Assembly: GCA_027605045.1 (NCBI GenBank)
Contig: JAQFWX010000101.1
Coordinates: forward strand, 62,001-126,000
Origin: Phallus indusiatus
Taxonomy: Eukaryota; Basidiomycota; Agaricomycetes; Phallales; Phallaceae
Length of the DNA stretch: 64,000 nt
Reading direction: 5' to 3'
Within the stretch, counting starts at the first letter, position 1; every line of letters begins with the position of its first letter. The position numbers and the translations under genes are program-made. Positions 13,200 through 25,190 of this stretch are shown here, piece by piece. The notes under the pieces were generated by a model. That model made no database searches. It saw nothing but the letters and a program-made list of their open reading frames with translations, and had not been told where the DNA came from.

Positions 13200-13534
13200 T
13201 AGTGTTGCCATGGTCCAGTTTGAACCCCAAACCGAACTGAACTGAACTGAAAAATCACTAAACTGGTTCAGGACTAGTTCACGTATTGCCATATAACTAG
13301 GTGGAAATGGTGAATTTCATCGTGATTTTTTTTTTTCGATTTTAAAAGCTCAAAACTTACTTGGAAATAAAAAAATATGCCAAAAATATTTTTTAAATAT
13401 CTACAAGATAAGTTGGGCACCTAACCTAAGCGTCCATATTACATAAGCAGAAAATCATCTAAAATCGCAGTATTTTTTTGAACCAGTTCGAACTGCTGAA
13501 CCGAACCAGACCAAACTGGACTTCAGCATCACTA
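13200..13534. mobile_element. hAT-type MITE, TAGTGTTGCC family (eroded)
   Basis: Starts TAGTGTTGCCATGGTCC and ends in a matching inverted end reading ...AGCATCACTA. The inside is filled with GAACC/GGTTC words as in the copies at 28249 and 28872. The flanking octamers CTCGGCCC and CTCGATTC agree at five of eight positions, consistent with an old 8-bp duplication. No coding capacity. Confidence 0.65.
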
Positions 13535-14313
13535 CTCGATTCTTCTACTCTCTCTCTTGTCACATATGTACCACCTTTTTCATTTTGTATATCTCTTATA
13601 TATCTCTCTAATAGTTATAACTATGGCCACTAAAGATTGTGGAGTGTTCGGCTATTCATGCACCAACTGGTGTTCAAAATGGAATGTCTTCTCAACTGCC
13701 ACTCAATATCCATACATGTCCTTTTTTTTCCAGCTGTTTGTATACATGTCTTTGCTTATTCTTTACACATCTCTCCATCTCTCTCTGTCACTCAATTGCC
13801 ACTCTGTTTAACACTCCAGGTGAGTTATTTTGCATTCGATTCTTTTGGCTTACCATGCCATATTGACAATCTTATCATTAGAATGTCATCTCCTCTCTCC
13901 CCCTTTTTCTCACATAGCAGGAATATTTCAAGCTCACATGGCAATACTATTCATTGGGAAAGCATTTATGTTAGTGTTGATGGAAAGGGAATCATAGTGC
14001 AGAAGGGTGTGAAGAACATAGGCTGGAAGAAGAGGATGACCAAGAGGAAGATGTGGACAAGGAGGAAGATGAAGGTGAAGAGGAAGACAATGAAGAAATG
14101 GAAGATCAGACCAAAGAAGACCAGCAAAATGAAGACAATTGCTCTGAGGATGAGGACACAGATGAAGATGCAACGTTGGATCTGGATTCTGGACGATATC
14201 ACTTTCCATGAGTCTCAGGAATCCATCAACACCGTCAAAGACAATCTCTACATCAATGACCAGCTCACACATATGAACCACCATTAATGAATTCCAGCAA
14301 TTCCTTCCTGGAG
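13535..14313 (+). other. Decayed acidic-tail coding fragment
   Basis: Overlapping frames cover 13637-14287. The frame that looks like protein is the one rich in Glu/Asp (about 14020-14210, ending ...LDSGRYHFP then TGA). The long open frame in the basic phase (Lys/Arg/Met-rich) is a by-product of the GAAGAGGA repeats. No domain is recognisable; it may be the C-terminus of a transposon protein. Low-complexity coding of this kind gives no function. Confidence 0.3.
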
Positions 14314-14642
14314 TAAGGGTCTCAACAGGTATCAGGTATGGGAGGTATTACCCACAGGCACCCATACCCGCAGGTAATGCAAGGGTTTGACATACCTTCA
14401 GATCTCAAAACCTCTTCAGGTATGGTTTCAATATTGTCAAACCTGCAGGTATACCTCTATTTATACCTGTGGGTATACCCCTAAAAAAACCTGCAAACCC
14501 ATGGGAATACCTGCAAACCCATGGGAATACCTGTATACCTGCAGGTACAGGGATCATACAAATTGAAATTTGCAAAACCTGTGACAGGTATGGTTCAGCT
14601 GTGTGCATGGTCATACCCGCAGGTACAGGTACCCTTTTTAAT
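14314..14642. mobile_element. Degenerate hAT-type MITE, TAAGGGTCTCAAC family
   Basis: Begins TAAGGGTCTCAACAGGTA, matching 15 or more bases of the TIR of the intact MITE at 26393-26729. The interior is filled with ACCTGCAGGTA and CCCATGGG palindromic words. The right end near 14642 reads GGTACCCTTTTTA and no 8-bp duplication can be paired, so this copy is eroded or truncated on that side. Confidence 0.6.
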
Positions 14643-17103
14643 AGTCAACTCTTTTCTTATTTCTGGTTGCAGCACTCATTATTCTAGCAAAACATTTGAT
14701 GCCAAATGGCCTTGAGGACCAATTCAATTATCTTATTTTTTGCCACTTCAGGTTCATTTCTTCAAATAACTTCCTCATATATCGACGTAGCATTTCTATA
14801 TCATGGAGGACTTGAGACAAGCTTTAACACTTTTGGATATAATTAACAATGCCAAGCTCGATGATGAAGGTGTGAAGATACATATAATTGATGGTAGACT
14901 GCTTACATGAAAGGAGATAATTTGTTCTAGAAATGGAAGATTATATTTGAACTTTTTGTTTGTTACAAACTTGTTTCTCATTTCCTCTCTTTATTAGTGG
15001 TTACAGCACCGGCTAACCTATTCGGGAGATGGGATGTTCTGGACAACTTACTGTCACACCAGCTTTGGCTTTATACAAACATTGTATTTACAAGAAAAAA
15101 AAAAGCACCTTCAATTTAGAAGGTATGACCCAATGTCACATCAACCATAATATGGTAAACAATTGACATCTATTAAATATACCGAGTCTACAACATTCAA
15201 AGTTGGGAATTGTCAAAATCATGATCACTATGTTCAATGTTGAAATAATATGTATCAATGAATGAATAAAACATTGACATTGTCAAAAGAAAGAGTATCC
15301 TGAAACTGTAAGACAGGTCGTAAACACAGCAACTACTATGAATAGATGTAAATAACTTACCATGATTATCATCCAACAAATTCCCCTCATTATCGTTATC
15401 CTGCATTATACAATGTCTGATGGTTAAAACCCTGTGATGTTTTTTTGATTTAGCTATAAAGATGTTGGAGGCAGAAGCATACCGTAGTGTTTCCAAATGA
15501 CTAATAAACAGTGTCATCATTAAGATGATACTTGATATTTTGCAAGAATTTGTACAGTTTGATGGCTAGCTAGTGGCCAAACAATAATTAAAACCTGATA
15601 GATGGAAGATAGAGTACTTGGTAAACTCACACTAGAGTACAGGGTTTAATGAGATGGGTTGTAAGACTGCTTTAATGAAAATGAAATATGTGATCAGATA
15701 ATATTATATGAAAGAAGAGAAATATAATTTATATGCACTTTTTAATAAAAACCCAAATGGCTTGCTCCATCATATGTGCGTAGTTATTGGCTGTCACTAT
15801 ACAGAATCGAGCTGACTATTATAAAAAAAAAGAAAGCGAGCAGTTAGACATAATGCTAGACAAGATAAAAAAATGAAATACTTACCAAGAACAAATGGGT
15901 AATGGGTTGGGTTAAACCAGCATCAGTAGGACATTCCATGTCATATTAAATGACACCTACAGATGAATTTAATCCATTATATGTTATAACATGAGATCAG
16001 AAAGAAAATCTCACAATAGCTTGCGAAACCTGAGCTAGTTGTGCATGTACCAAACAGATATAAAGATGGCGATGGTACAAAAGGAGACGACGACCAGAAT
16101 AATAATAAGTCTATATAGAACTGTATAAGGCGAGTACGTTAACATCTACTGGCATACCCAGTGTCCAGTGATGGCCGTTTTTGGGAATCACTGATAAATA
16201 ATGATTTTTTTTGTAAATTAATAATAAATGAAATCCATTTTTAGTTTGAGTCCTCGGAGGCTTTGGATTCCAGTGGAGTTCAGTGATATCCAGTGAAGTC
16301 CAGTAAAGGTCAATATATTAAAGTGAGACATGGCTGTAAAGCATTGTCAAATGCCCCCGTAACTTCAGTGAATGTTCTACTCTTATGGCTCCTAAATGTC
16401 CTTCCCATTCTGCTCAAGCCCAGTCAAGTGTGTTACCTTCGGCTCCTGCAGCAAATAAAAAGAAAAATAGTCGAGAGAAGGCAGCTGAAGACCTTCATCA
16501 AGCTGTTCTTACTAGGGATTAAGAACCAACTGGGTAAGTGTGAATTTCATGGCATATATTCTCTATCTTCAACATTAAGTAAACACAAATATTATTTTCT
16601 TAGTGCATTGAAAACCATTATTGATCAAGGAATTAGCCCCTCACCTCCCAGAATCACCTTATCAGGTCAAATCAGTGTTAATGTTATTAGAATTGCCAAT
16701 GTATAGAGACAATGTTACATACTTCTTCAGTGACGAATTGATCAACCGACTGCTAGCTTACCTTGATGTCTTCCGTTACCAACATCTTTGACAAGCCTTC
16801 TCTTCCTTTTTCGACTTCTTTGACTCCACCTTCAGTTTCCAGCACTCCTACCCTTCAACCCGCACGATTTTCAACTTCCAACATACCTGAGACAAGCCTC
16901 AGTGACACCAACATTCCGACATTCCATTTCATCAGATGCGAAGTGGGATGGTTAGACCTGAGCAGGCAGTGTGGGATAGAAGGAGATATGGGAGGAGGAA
17001 TGGTGAAGGGTTTGGGGTTTTGACCCCAGCATCCGAGGACAGAAACCCTGAAAGGGGACTATGACTCTGGGTGGCGATGTTGAAGTGAGACAAGAGAGCT
17101 TGA
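14643..17103. other. No supported gene; possible 5' region of the gypsy element
   Basis: AT-rich DNA without known domains to about 16,290. A 45-codon plus-strand frame at 16385-16522 (MAPKCPSH start, Lys-rich end) may be the first exon of an unknown transposon gene. A Ser/Thr/Pro-rich frame at 16763-17023 precedes the gypsy gag frame but reaches a stop. No LTR could be recognised upstream of the gypsy element. Confidence 0.35.
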
Positions 17104-20100
17104 GTGGGACAGGAATGGATGATAGCAAGACTAGTCAGGTGGCTTTGGAGTCTGTACAAGGGTGAAATTGCAATGGCGCCAGATTTGGAATTGTTGAGGG
17201 ATGAGAATAATGAGATGAAGCAGGAGATAGCTCGTCTTAATAGTGAAATAGTTGGAATGCATTTAGTTAGACAAAACATTGAGCAAATGACTAGGGACAC
17301 TATAGCTAGAGAGGTGGCTGCCGCTAGAGAAGTGGAGGCCAGAGAAGCTTCTGCTAGAGGAACTATAGCTAGAGAGGTGGAAATTAGTCAAAGTAGTGAT
17401 GAGAATAGTCAGTTCGTCTCACCGAGTAATACAGTGCAAGCCCAAGACACTTCTGTGCCCAATGTTGACATGGAGCAAAGATACTTTGGTGATTGATTTG
17501 AGGACACTATCACTGAGGACAATGCGAACCAACAGAGTGTTGAAGCCATCATGCAAGCTGAGCCGACTGTGGATACAATGGTCAATGTCCCAATAGAATC
17601 TGTGGAAGTGGATGGGATACCTGCTGAGAATAGGACAGTTAATACTAGAATAGATGTTGTTCATGAGGAGGCGACACCTAAGATTGAACCTTCTAGTCCT
17701 AATGTTGTGTCTAAAGACAGTCATAAGTCTAAGGCCAAGAAAGCGAAAGAGAAGAAGAAAAAGAAGAAATCACCTAAGTCTGGCAAGTCTTCTTCGCAAT
17801 ATGCAAGAGATAAGTCAGAAGTGCCAGAAGGTGGTTACTTTGCTAAAGTGACTGGTTACACCGATATAGATTCTTCGGATTCTTCAAACGATGATTCTTC
17901 CAGTAGTTCTTCTAGTAGTCCAAGTGGTGGAGGTGATGATGGCAGTTCTGATTCATCCTTGTCGACATCTTCATCGGACTTGGAGTCTAGTTCGTCAGAC
18001 TCAGGAGATGATGCTGGAGTCAATAAAAAGATATTGAGGAAAGTGTTGTCTTCTATGAAGATTGACAACCCACCTGTGTACAAGGGTAATCCGAACTTGG
18101 ATGAGTTTGACCACTGGATCTTTGCTGTGCGCGTCTGGGTGAAAAGAATGGGTTTATCCAATAAGTGGGCCGTTCGTCTTTTGGTGAATTTTGTGAAGGA
18201 ACAAGCTAGTGTTTTCTACATGAAACATGTTGTGCTGAAGCCAAAGAAATGGACCTTACGGAAAATATTCAATGCGCTTTTTGATTATTGTTTTCCGCCA
18301 GACTATAAACTTCAGCTAAGATGACGACTCATGAGGTCATATCAAGGAACTGCTTACTTTAGGGATTTTGCTAGAGATGTGCAGACATTGGCAAAATGGT
18401 TTCCTGATGTGAATAAGCATCAGCAAGTGCAAATTATTTGGGATGGTGCATTACAATACATACGTCTTGAATGGATGAAGGCTGGTTGTAGTCCCGAGAG
18501 CACTTCTTTACAAGAGCTCATAAAGCATGCTATTCATTTCGAGGCTACAGCGTTAACTCAGTGAAAGGAGAATTCTGGCTATGCAGCAACACGTACCACT
18601 ACAGGTTTTATACGAGTTGTACTACCACGACTTGGTTCAGACACTCGCATTCCAAGAAGTAATATCCTTATTGCTGGGAAAAGTCCGATAGGATTGGTTC
18701 CTCCAATTAGTTCCCCTAATAACAATAAGTCGCTTGTTCCAGCAGTAAATAATAATAAAAAGCGACTTACCAAGGCTGAATTAAATGAGCTGCGTGCTCA
18801 AGGGAAATGCTTTAATTGCAAGCAAGTTGGACATGACACTAGGAATTGCCCATTGAGGCATAATACTCCTGCACTGCGAATTACTTCAAGTGCTGTTAAT
18901 TTTTCGAAGTTAGATGAATTGGAGAAAGCACGGGATGTTGTGGAGTGTAATTCACTTATAGTTTCGATGGTCGAAATGATTTCTGGGAAGAGAAAGAAGA
19001 ATAAGGAGAAGTCAGAAGCTGTAGTGGAACACACGTCAATGAGAGTGAAAGACTTCACCCGACAATTGCCAAAACCTGTGGTTGTTGAGGTTTTCATCAA
19101 TGGGAAGCCAGCGCGAGCCTTGTTGGATAGTGGTTCCATGGCAGATTTTATGTCTACTACTTTGGCTGATCAGTTTAATGTGCAAAAGGATCAGTTAAAG
19201 ACACCACTTACACTTCAGATGGCCATACAAAGCTCATGCTCAAAGTTGAATTGGAGTACTTCTGTAAACTTCCGATATCAGAACATCAATACAACACGGC
19301 GTTTTGATATTGCTAACCTCAAGAATTATGATCTGATACTCGGGACTCCATTTATTTTCTAACACAAAGTCTTGAATCCTACACATGTTGTAATAGGGAG
19401 TGACGCTGCGGAGATGACATCTTCACAGTACAGTCTGCTGTGACTGAGGTTTTTGAGGATGAGTTGGATAAGGTTAGGGAGATGCTGCGAACTGAGGCAA
19501 TGGACCTATGTCAAACTGCAGAGACATCAGAATTACCACCGCTGTGCAAAATCAATCACATGATACCTTTAATTGATGAGAATAAGATTTATTCTTGGCA
19601 GCCGAGTCGATGTCCAGAAGTGTTGCGATCAGTTTGGCAAGCTAAAAAAAATGCATATTTAAAGAGTGGTAGATGGTGTTTGGCGACGGGAACTAATACA
19701 TTACCTTTGCTTATTTTGTCTAAACCCAATAAAGGTGAACTGGTTCCATTAATCTGCACTGTTGTGGACAAGCATGAGCAAAATAAGAACACTTTGAAGC
19801 TGAAAACACCCTTACCTGACATGGCTGTCATCCTGCGCAATGTCATTTGTTTCAAATATCGCAGTCTTTTGGACAGGAAGGATGCCTATGAACAAATTAG
19901 AGTGGTGCCAGAACATGTTAATCGAACATTATTTACAACTCCTGATGGGACTATGGAGAGTTTAGTGATGCAACAAGGAGATTGTAATGCACCAGCTACA
20001 TACCAAACACTGATGAATTACATCTTCGCGCCATATATTGGAGTGTTCATGGATGTTTACCTGGATGATATTGTTATTTATTCAGATACAATTCATGACC

Positions 20101-20192
20101 ATGTGAAGCATATATGTATTGTTTTTGATACTCTACGTAAGGAGCGACTGTTTTTGGTGCTGAACAAAATACAGTTCTTTACGCCAATATTA
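17104..20192 (+). pseudogene. Ty3/gypsy retrotransposon gag-pol, broken and 3' truncated
   Basis: Gag-like coding starts near 17104, passes a Lys-rich segment (17720-17790) and a Ser/Asp-rich linker, and contains a retrotransposon gag core (18060-18560). A CCHC zinc knuckle (CFNCKQVGHDTRNC) lies at 18808-18850, an aspartic protease active site (LLDSG) at about 19120, and reverse transcriptase at 19440-20190 with the YLDDIVIYSD catalytic box at about 20062. The frame is broken by stops at 17494, 18322, 18562 and 19360 and by a shift between protease and RT. RNase H, integrase, chromodomain and both LTRs are absent, because the sequence ends at the palindrome starting at 20193. The family is one common in agaricomycetes. 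Not functional. Confidence 0.88.
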
Positions 20193-20578
20193 CTTACTGC
20201 TGTTGTAGCATTGTAAGGCACGAGCATTTTTGAATGTAAAAAAAATCATTCCAATAAAGTTGTCATATCTCAGTCTGTGATGCATATTTTGACTTGATTT
20301 TTGCTGCATCTTGTTCAGAAAAAAATCTAGTTTTATTTTTTAATAAATATATGTATTTATTGTGGTTTTCAAAATTACACAAAATTACACTGTAATTTTG
20401 AAATCAACAATAAATACATATACTTATTAAAAAATGAAACTAGATTTTTTTTCTAAACAAGATACAGTAAAAATCAAGTCAAAATATGCATCACAGACTG
20501 AGATATGACAACTTTATTGGAATGATTTTTTTTACATTCAAAAATGCTCGTGCCTTACAATGCTATAACAGCAGTAAG
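20193..20578. repeat. 386-bp near-perfect palindrome (foldback element)
   Basis: Two arms of about 185 bp, left from 20193 (CTTACTGCTGTTGTAGC) and right ending at 20578 (GCTATAACAGCAGTAAG), are inverted copies at roughly 95 percent identity, separated by a spacer of about 10 bp near 20385. There is no coding capacity. It abuts the broken gypsy RT on the left, and its left arm supplies the stop codon of that frame. No target duplication of 2 to 9 bp is evident. It may be a foldback transposon or the hairpin product of a rearrangement. Confidence 0.85.
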
Positions 20579-20756
20579 GTTTTCCCAGGAAAACTCTGAT
20601 ATTACGAAGAGTATTCTCATGCTTAAAATTAAGGTTTTTCCATGCATCTAAATTATAATAGAAATATAATTTCAAAATAAATATTAAAAAGATTTTTAGA
20701 ACATTCTTCAATATAGATGATGATAATGTAAGTTTCATTCTATTCATTATATACTC

Positions 20757-21945
20757 TAATGACCTACAGGAACGGGTTATTTACCTGTGCTTTGCCCTTA
20801 AATTCAAGATACATCAGATTTCGCATGTCCTGAACATGCCCAAGCGCAGTGTTGAGAGGGTCCTTCAGTTATGGCGAAGCACCGGTGAACTAATATCACC
20901 TGGGGGTGGAAGGAAAGGTAAAAGGAAGAGGATTATGGATTGCGAAGAGCTTGAGGTGAGTTTAAACAGCTGACATTTTGATAATGAGATCACATCTGAC
21001 CTCCCATATGTCAGTTCCTTGTTGCTTTGCTTGAGCGAAATCCGGATATCTACCTTGATGAAATGCAAGAACAACTAGCACGGCAGCATGGTGTTATAGT
21101 TGGGACATCAACATTATGGGATGCACTGAAAGAGTTGAGATTGACAATGAAGAAGGTGTGTAGTGCATCTGACGCTGTTCAGTTTGATTGCTGATTTATC
21201 CTCTAAATGAAATAGCTTTCGCGTGCAGCTATGGAATGCAATTACGAAGCAAGAGCACACTTCAAATTTTTGATAGGATCTGAGACCCCTGAACGTCTAG
21301 TTTCCATTGATGAGAGCCGGATAGACTTACACACATCATATCGCACTGGTCTTATAAGGGTACAAGAGCTAGAGTTAGAGCCAAATTTCTTAGAGGAACA
21401 GGGTAAAGTACTAGCTCTTGCAATGGTTCATTGCTGATGTTTTTGCAGGTACTCTCTACTTCCGGCTCTTTGTAGTGAGGGAATCATTTTTTCTGATATC
21501 AGAGAAGGCGCGTATGATGGACCAAGTTTTCTTGACTACATTGAACGCCTTCTTCCACACATGAATGCTTGGCCAGCTCAGCGTAGTGTTCTTGTGATGG
21601 ATAACTGTGCTATTCATCATGTAGATGAAGTTTTAGCATTATGCACGGCACGGTAAGCTTCTTTTTTTTTCGTTTTCACGGAGACTCGTCCGCAAATTCT
21701 ATTCAGTGGAGTCAGAGTATATTATCTCCCACCCTATTCACCTGATTTGAATCCAATTGAGGAGGCATTCTCATATTTCAAGGCCTTATTACGCTGACAT
21801 GGAGCTTCCTTCTGCACGGTCGTTGAGAGTAAAAACCGTAACACTATCTATTATGAAATACATTGCATTCTTACCATGATTACTAAGGAGAAAATCAAAG
21901 GATGGATGGGTCACTCGGGGTATATTTCTGTTGCTATGTCTTGAT
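20757..21945 (+). pseudogene. Tc1/mariner-type transposase, DD34E, decayed
   Basis: Exon blocks read in order: an HTH block (20757-20955, with NMPKRSVERVLQLW), a second block (21014-21154, VALLERNPDIYLDE), a catalytic block with the first Asp (FIDES-like VSIDESRIDLHT, about 21296), a block with the second Asp (VMDNCAIHH, about 21594), and [17 protein letters not shown] with the Glu at about 21760. The second Asp and Glu are 34 residues apart (DD34E). At least four introns are needed (about 20956-21013, 21155-21218, 21405-21450, 21652-21703). One frame break follows the first Asp block and a TGA lies after LLR at 21797. The terminal inverted repeats are not recognisable. Inactive relic of the intron-rich Tc1-like elements found in mushrooms. 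Confidence 0.8.
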
Positions 21946-22226
21946 ATATGACTTTTTTAGAAAAAACTTTTCTTGTAACCTGATAATTTATATACTTCAA
22001 TAAAAATATTTTATTATATAACATGAGTCAAATCAGAAAGGTGCAAACAGCAACGAAAGAGTTGAATCTTTGTCAGCAAAACAATTGGTATTGGATAGAT
22101 AAAATGTATGAAACAAGAAAAAAAATAAAAGGATTGCTAGTCTAAATGAAGCATTGTGATTTAAAAAAATTAATATCTTGCCTTTTTCGCCTTTCGAGCA
22201 CTATTCTTTATCTTCTTTACAGCAGT

Positions 22227-24083
22227 TCACAAGTTCTTTGTCAAGAATGCAATCTCGCCGATGGTGAATTTGAAACCGGCTTGCAGGCCCCAGAATGACT
22301 CCAGGAGTTCGAGTAGTGTATCAATTGTCAACATGAGACACTTTTCTTCTTCAAATCGGGTACTGAAGTGTGAAAAATCTTGCTGTTGTGTACCTTTGAC
22401 TTCTTTCAGCATCTGTAGCCAGTCTGCCACCATCGGGTACTCAATCTCCTCCACACTCGACTCAGATGCAGGCTCGACATGGATTCGTTTAGTTTGCTGT
22501 TCAGGAGAAGATGAATCATCAAGCATCACTTTCATCACTTTTTTAGGGAATGACATAAAGCAGAATTGGGGAGGAACTGATTGAGAACGAGTGGGAAGTG
22601 CCAGCTCTTCAATGACAACAGATAATTCTCGACGCTTCTGATGTTTTTTTAGAACTGGTGCATCAGGAAGGTCTAGATTAGAACCACATGCCATGCCAGG
22701 AATGAAATAGTGAAACTCCATAAATGGATCGCGTTTAGGAGGTTACTGCAATGTAACACCAGGCTCGTTATTCACCTAGTACAATTTCAGTAGTAGTTAC
22801 AAATGTCAAGTATAAATAACATACCAAAGCAAGTACCCATGCTGCCATCATGTCATGGCTAATTCTTTTGTGGACTCCATTTTATTGATGTGACAGGGTA
22901 TACGATCCTGTGGATCTTTATTCATGTTGCATTTGGTGCAGTTTTCGAGCTCCGAAAGCAGCGCAGCCTGTTTTACTGCAACCTCAGAATCATATAATGA
23001 TGGACCAGCCTCTGTCACTTCTTCTGCATCCGAAGTATAGAAATCAACAACCTGCGCATGTGTAGCTCCCTTACTGGTCCTTCCGGCACTTGTTCCGATC
23101 TTCGGGTTGGCAGGAACATTTTGTGACATGCCTGCCTTTGAGCAAACAGCATGTAGCTTGTTTGCTGCTGCAAGTTCTTTCAACCACTAGGTACTTTTAG
23201 TCTCATAATAAAACCAGTAATTATTCACTTACTTTCTCAGGTATATGAACTTCAATCCATGCTGCATCTTTTTTACTCTTCACTTCCAGCTCCCACTCTT
23301 TCTTCACATCTTCCCAGTGACTCTCAGTTTTGAATGGACACAATTTCTTCTTTAGGTCCTTGGAGAAGTGAAGGAGAATGGAAGGAAAATGTTTTTCCTT
23401 AACTCCTTCACATCCGACCTCACAATGAATGATGGTGTTCACTTCTTCAAAGGTTTTGGTCACTGGGATCATAACCTTATTTGTCATAATTGTTCCAGTG
23501 CCCTCATTTGAAGGAACATCAAAACAAATAGCTCAAGAATAGCAAATTAGATCATGGATATGCAGAATAAAAGAATGTAAATACCCTTCTTTAGCTCTTT
23601 CAGGGTGTCACTTTCAACAGACTTCGCAGACACTTTCTTTGCACCTTTGGCAGCATCTTTCTTTTTATTCTTGGGAGCCTCCAAGATATGCTCAAGATTA
23701 TCTTCAAATGAAGCATTGCCCAAGTCATAATGTTCCACCCCCACATCATCCACTACCAACATACTTTCTTCCTCCTGAGATGCATAGTTCTCATTGTGGA
23801 CAGCAATCCTCCTTTCACCCTCACTCTCAGTCTCACTTGCACTCGATCCTGTATCCTCATCCTGCTCTATGATAGTATCCAATTGACTCTTTTTCTTCTT
23901 TGACACTACTGTTTTTGTAGTAGTCAAATCTGTGCCAACTGAATGAGTTGGTTTGCGAATTCGAGGGCCTGTGGCAAGTATAAATGTTGGATCAATCTCA
24001 TTACGTCCTCTTCGTTTGGTTGGGGGTTTTTTTGTAGTGGTGGGTTTGGACGCAGAGCCTGCAGAGCTTCTGGTTAAGCGCAT
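22227..24083 (-). CDS. Hypothetical multi-exon protein with SAM-like C-terminus, transposon-associated family
   Basis: Four coding blocks on the minus strand join by plausible introns: ATG at 24083 (MRLTRSSAG) to about 23584, then 23506-23230, 23188-22855 and 22721-22227. The N-terminus is basic and then acidic (Glu/Ser-rich, residues 60-120). The middle has a Cys-rich patch (NCTKCNMNKDPQDRIPCH). The last block has YPMVADWLQML...LLELLESFWG...IGEIAFLTKNL, resembling the SAM-like tail of a repeated agaricomycete protein family of unknown function. No stop interrupts the blocks, so the gene could be intact. A relic with a related Cys-containing block lies at 30690-31030. Splice junctions between blocks 1-2 and 3-4 are approximate. 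Confidence 0.55.
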
Positions 24084-24794
24084 GATGAAGAAAAATTGCA
24101 ATGTTGTGCTGTGTTATGTCGTGTCATGTTGTGTCATGTCGCGTCTCCATTCTGTGACATCAACTGAACACCCCACCTTTTTTTCCGATGTCTTAGGTGT
24201 CCTGCAAGCTGTAAGACTTAGTGGAAATGTCAAATCTTTCTTAATTAAATACACAGGCTTCGTGTTTAGCTCATGTATGAAGTCATAGGAGTCTAAATAG
24301 ATAGAAATTTCGACTTTTTTTCTGGGCATTGTTAAGACATCTCTTATGGGGCAAATGGGAGCTGATATATAGAAGTAATGATATACAAATTTTTGAACCT
24401 TAACTCGCTGTGGTTGTTGAGATACGGGCTCATCTTTGGGAACAGCCGAGGGCAAAAATCCAAGTGTCTGAGCGCATCCACCTTACGTAACCGGAACGGC
24501 TGTAACTTCATTATATAATTTTCTGTTATGGTTAATAATAATATATGTTTTACTTTGTATACTGTTTGATTGAATAGAAAAAGTTATTGATAATGTTATA
24601 TAAGTAAAAATTCTTACATAATTTAACTAAGATAAAGATAGCAACATACTGACAATTTTTCAAGTCAGGATCTCTTAATCTGAGTAATAGTTATAATATG
24701 ATATTACAAGTTAGTGAATTGTCATATGCCTATGCCTCGAACCATAATTTTCTTAGGATCCTTTTTTTGGTCAAACCCTACAATGTCTTCAGTG
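24084..24794. other. No supported gene
   Basis: A minus-strand frame at 24114-24455 (113 aa) has no known domain and lies directly upstream of the SAM-like gene; it could be part of its host element or 5' leader. From 24500 the DNA is AT-rich with nothing recognisable. Confidence 0.4.
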
Positions 24795-24967
24795 ATGGAG
24801 ATCAGTCGAGTGCTTCATATCCTGTACTTATATGCGTTTTCCCTAGAGGGGGATGCCTAAGCTTGTTCTCTTAGGTTTTCCCTCCTCTAGGTGAGTAGTT
24901 AGTCGCTGCCCCTCAATAGCTCTTAGGTTTTCCCTCCTCTAGGTGTGTGCCCTGAGTCGCCCTAACA
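24795..24967 (-). mobile_element. LTR fragment, family B (173 bp)
   Basis: Ends ...CTGAGTCGCCCTAACA at 24967, that is, begins TGTTAGGGCGACTCAGGGC on the minus strand. It is the same length as, and closely similar to, 30277-30449. It contains two AGGTTTTCCCTCCTCTAGG words and an AAGCTTGTTCTCTTAGG block shared with family A, so A and B are related LTR families. The other LTR end was not defined by target duplications. Confidence 0.65.
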
Positions 24968-25038
24968 GAAACTTAGGATCAAGATCATCCAAAAGGCACA
25001 GGAGGCCATTCAAACTCTCAAGGTTTCTTTCAAGGTTC

Positions 25039-25190
25039 GTTATATTGTATTGTATTGTATTGTATTGTATTGTATTGTATTGTATTGTATTGTATTGTAT
25101 TGTATTGTATTGTATTGTATTGTATTGTATTGTATTGTATTATATTCTATTGTATTCTATTATATTCTATTGTATTCTATTCTATTCTAC
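25039..25190 (+). repeat. (TTGTA)n microsatellite
   Basis: About twenty perfect pentamers (TATTG/TTGTA) to about 25140, followed by about ten variant units (TTCTA, ATATT). It keeps a frame open and gives a false YCIVL-repeat protein. It lies just upstream of the first hAT transposase block. Confidence 0.95.

Noticed and set aside
13637..14287. 216-residue frame ending in a Lys/Arg/Met-rich stretch
   Set aside because: The GAAGAGGA-rich DNA reads as a plausible acidic tail in another frame; the basic frame is a shadow and the upstream part has no domain.
20193..20578. Palindrome arms as terminal repeats of the Tc1-like element
   Set aside because: Both arms lie on one side of the transposase and no copy is found near 22,000.
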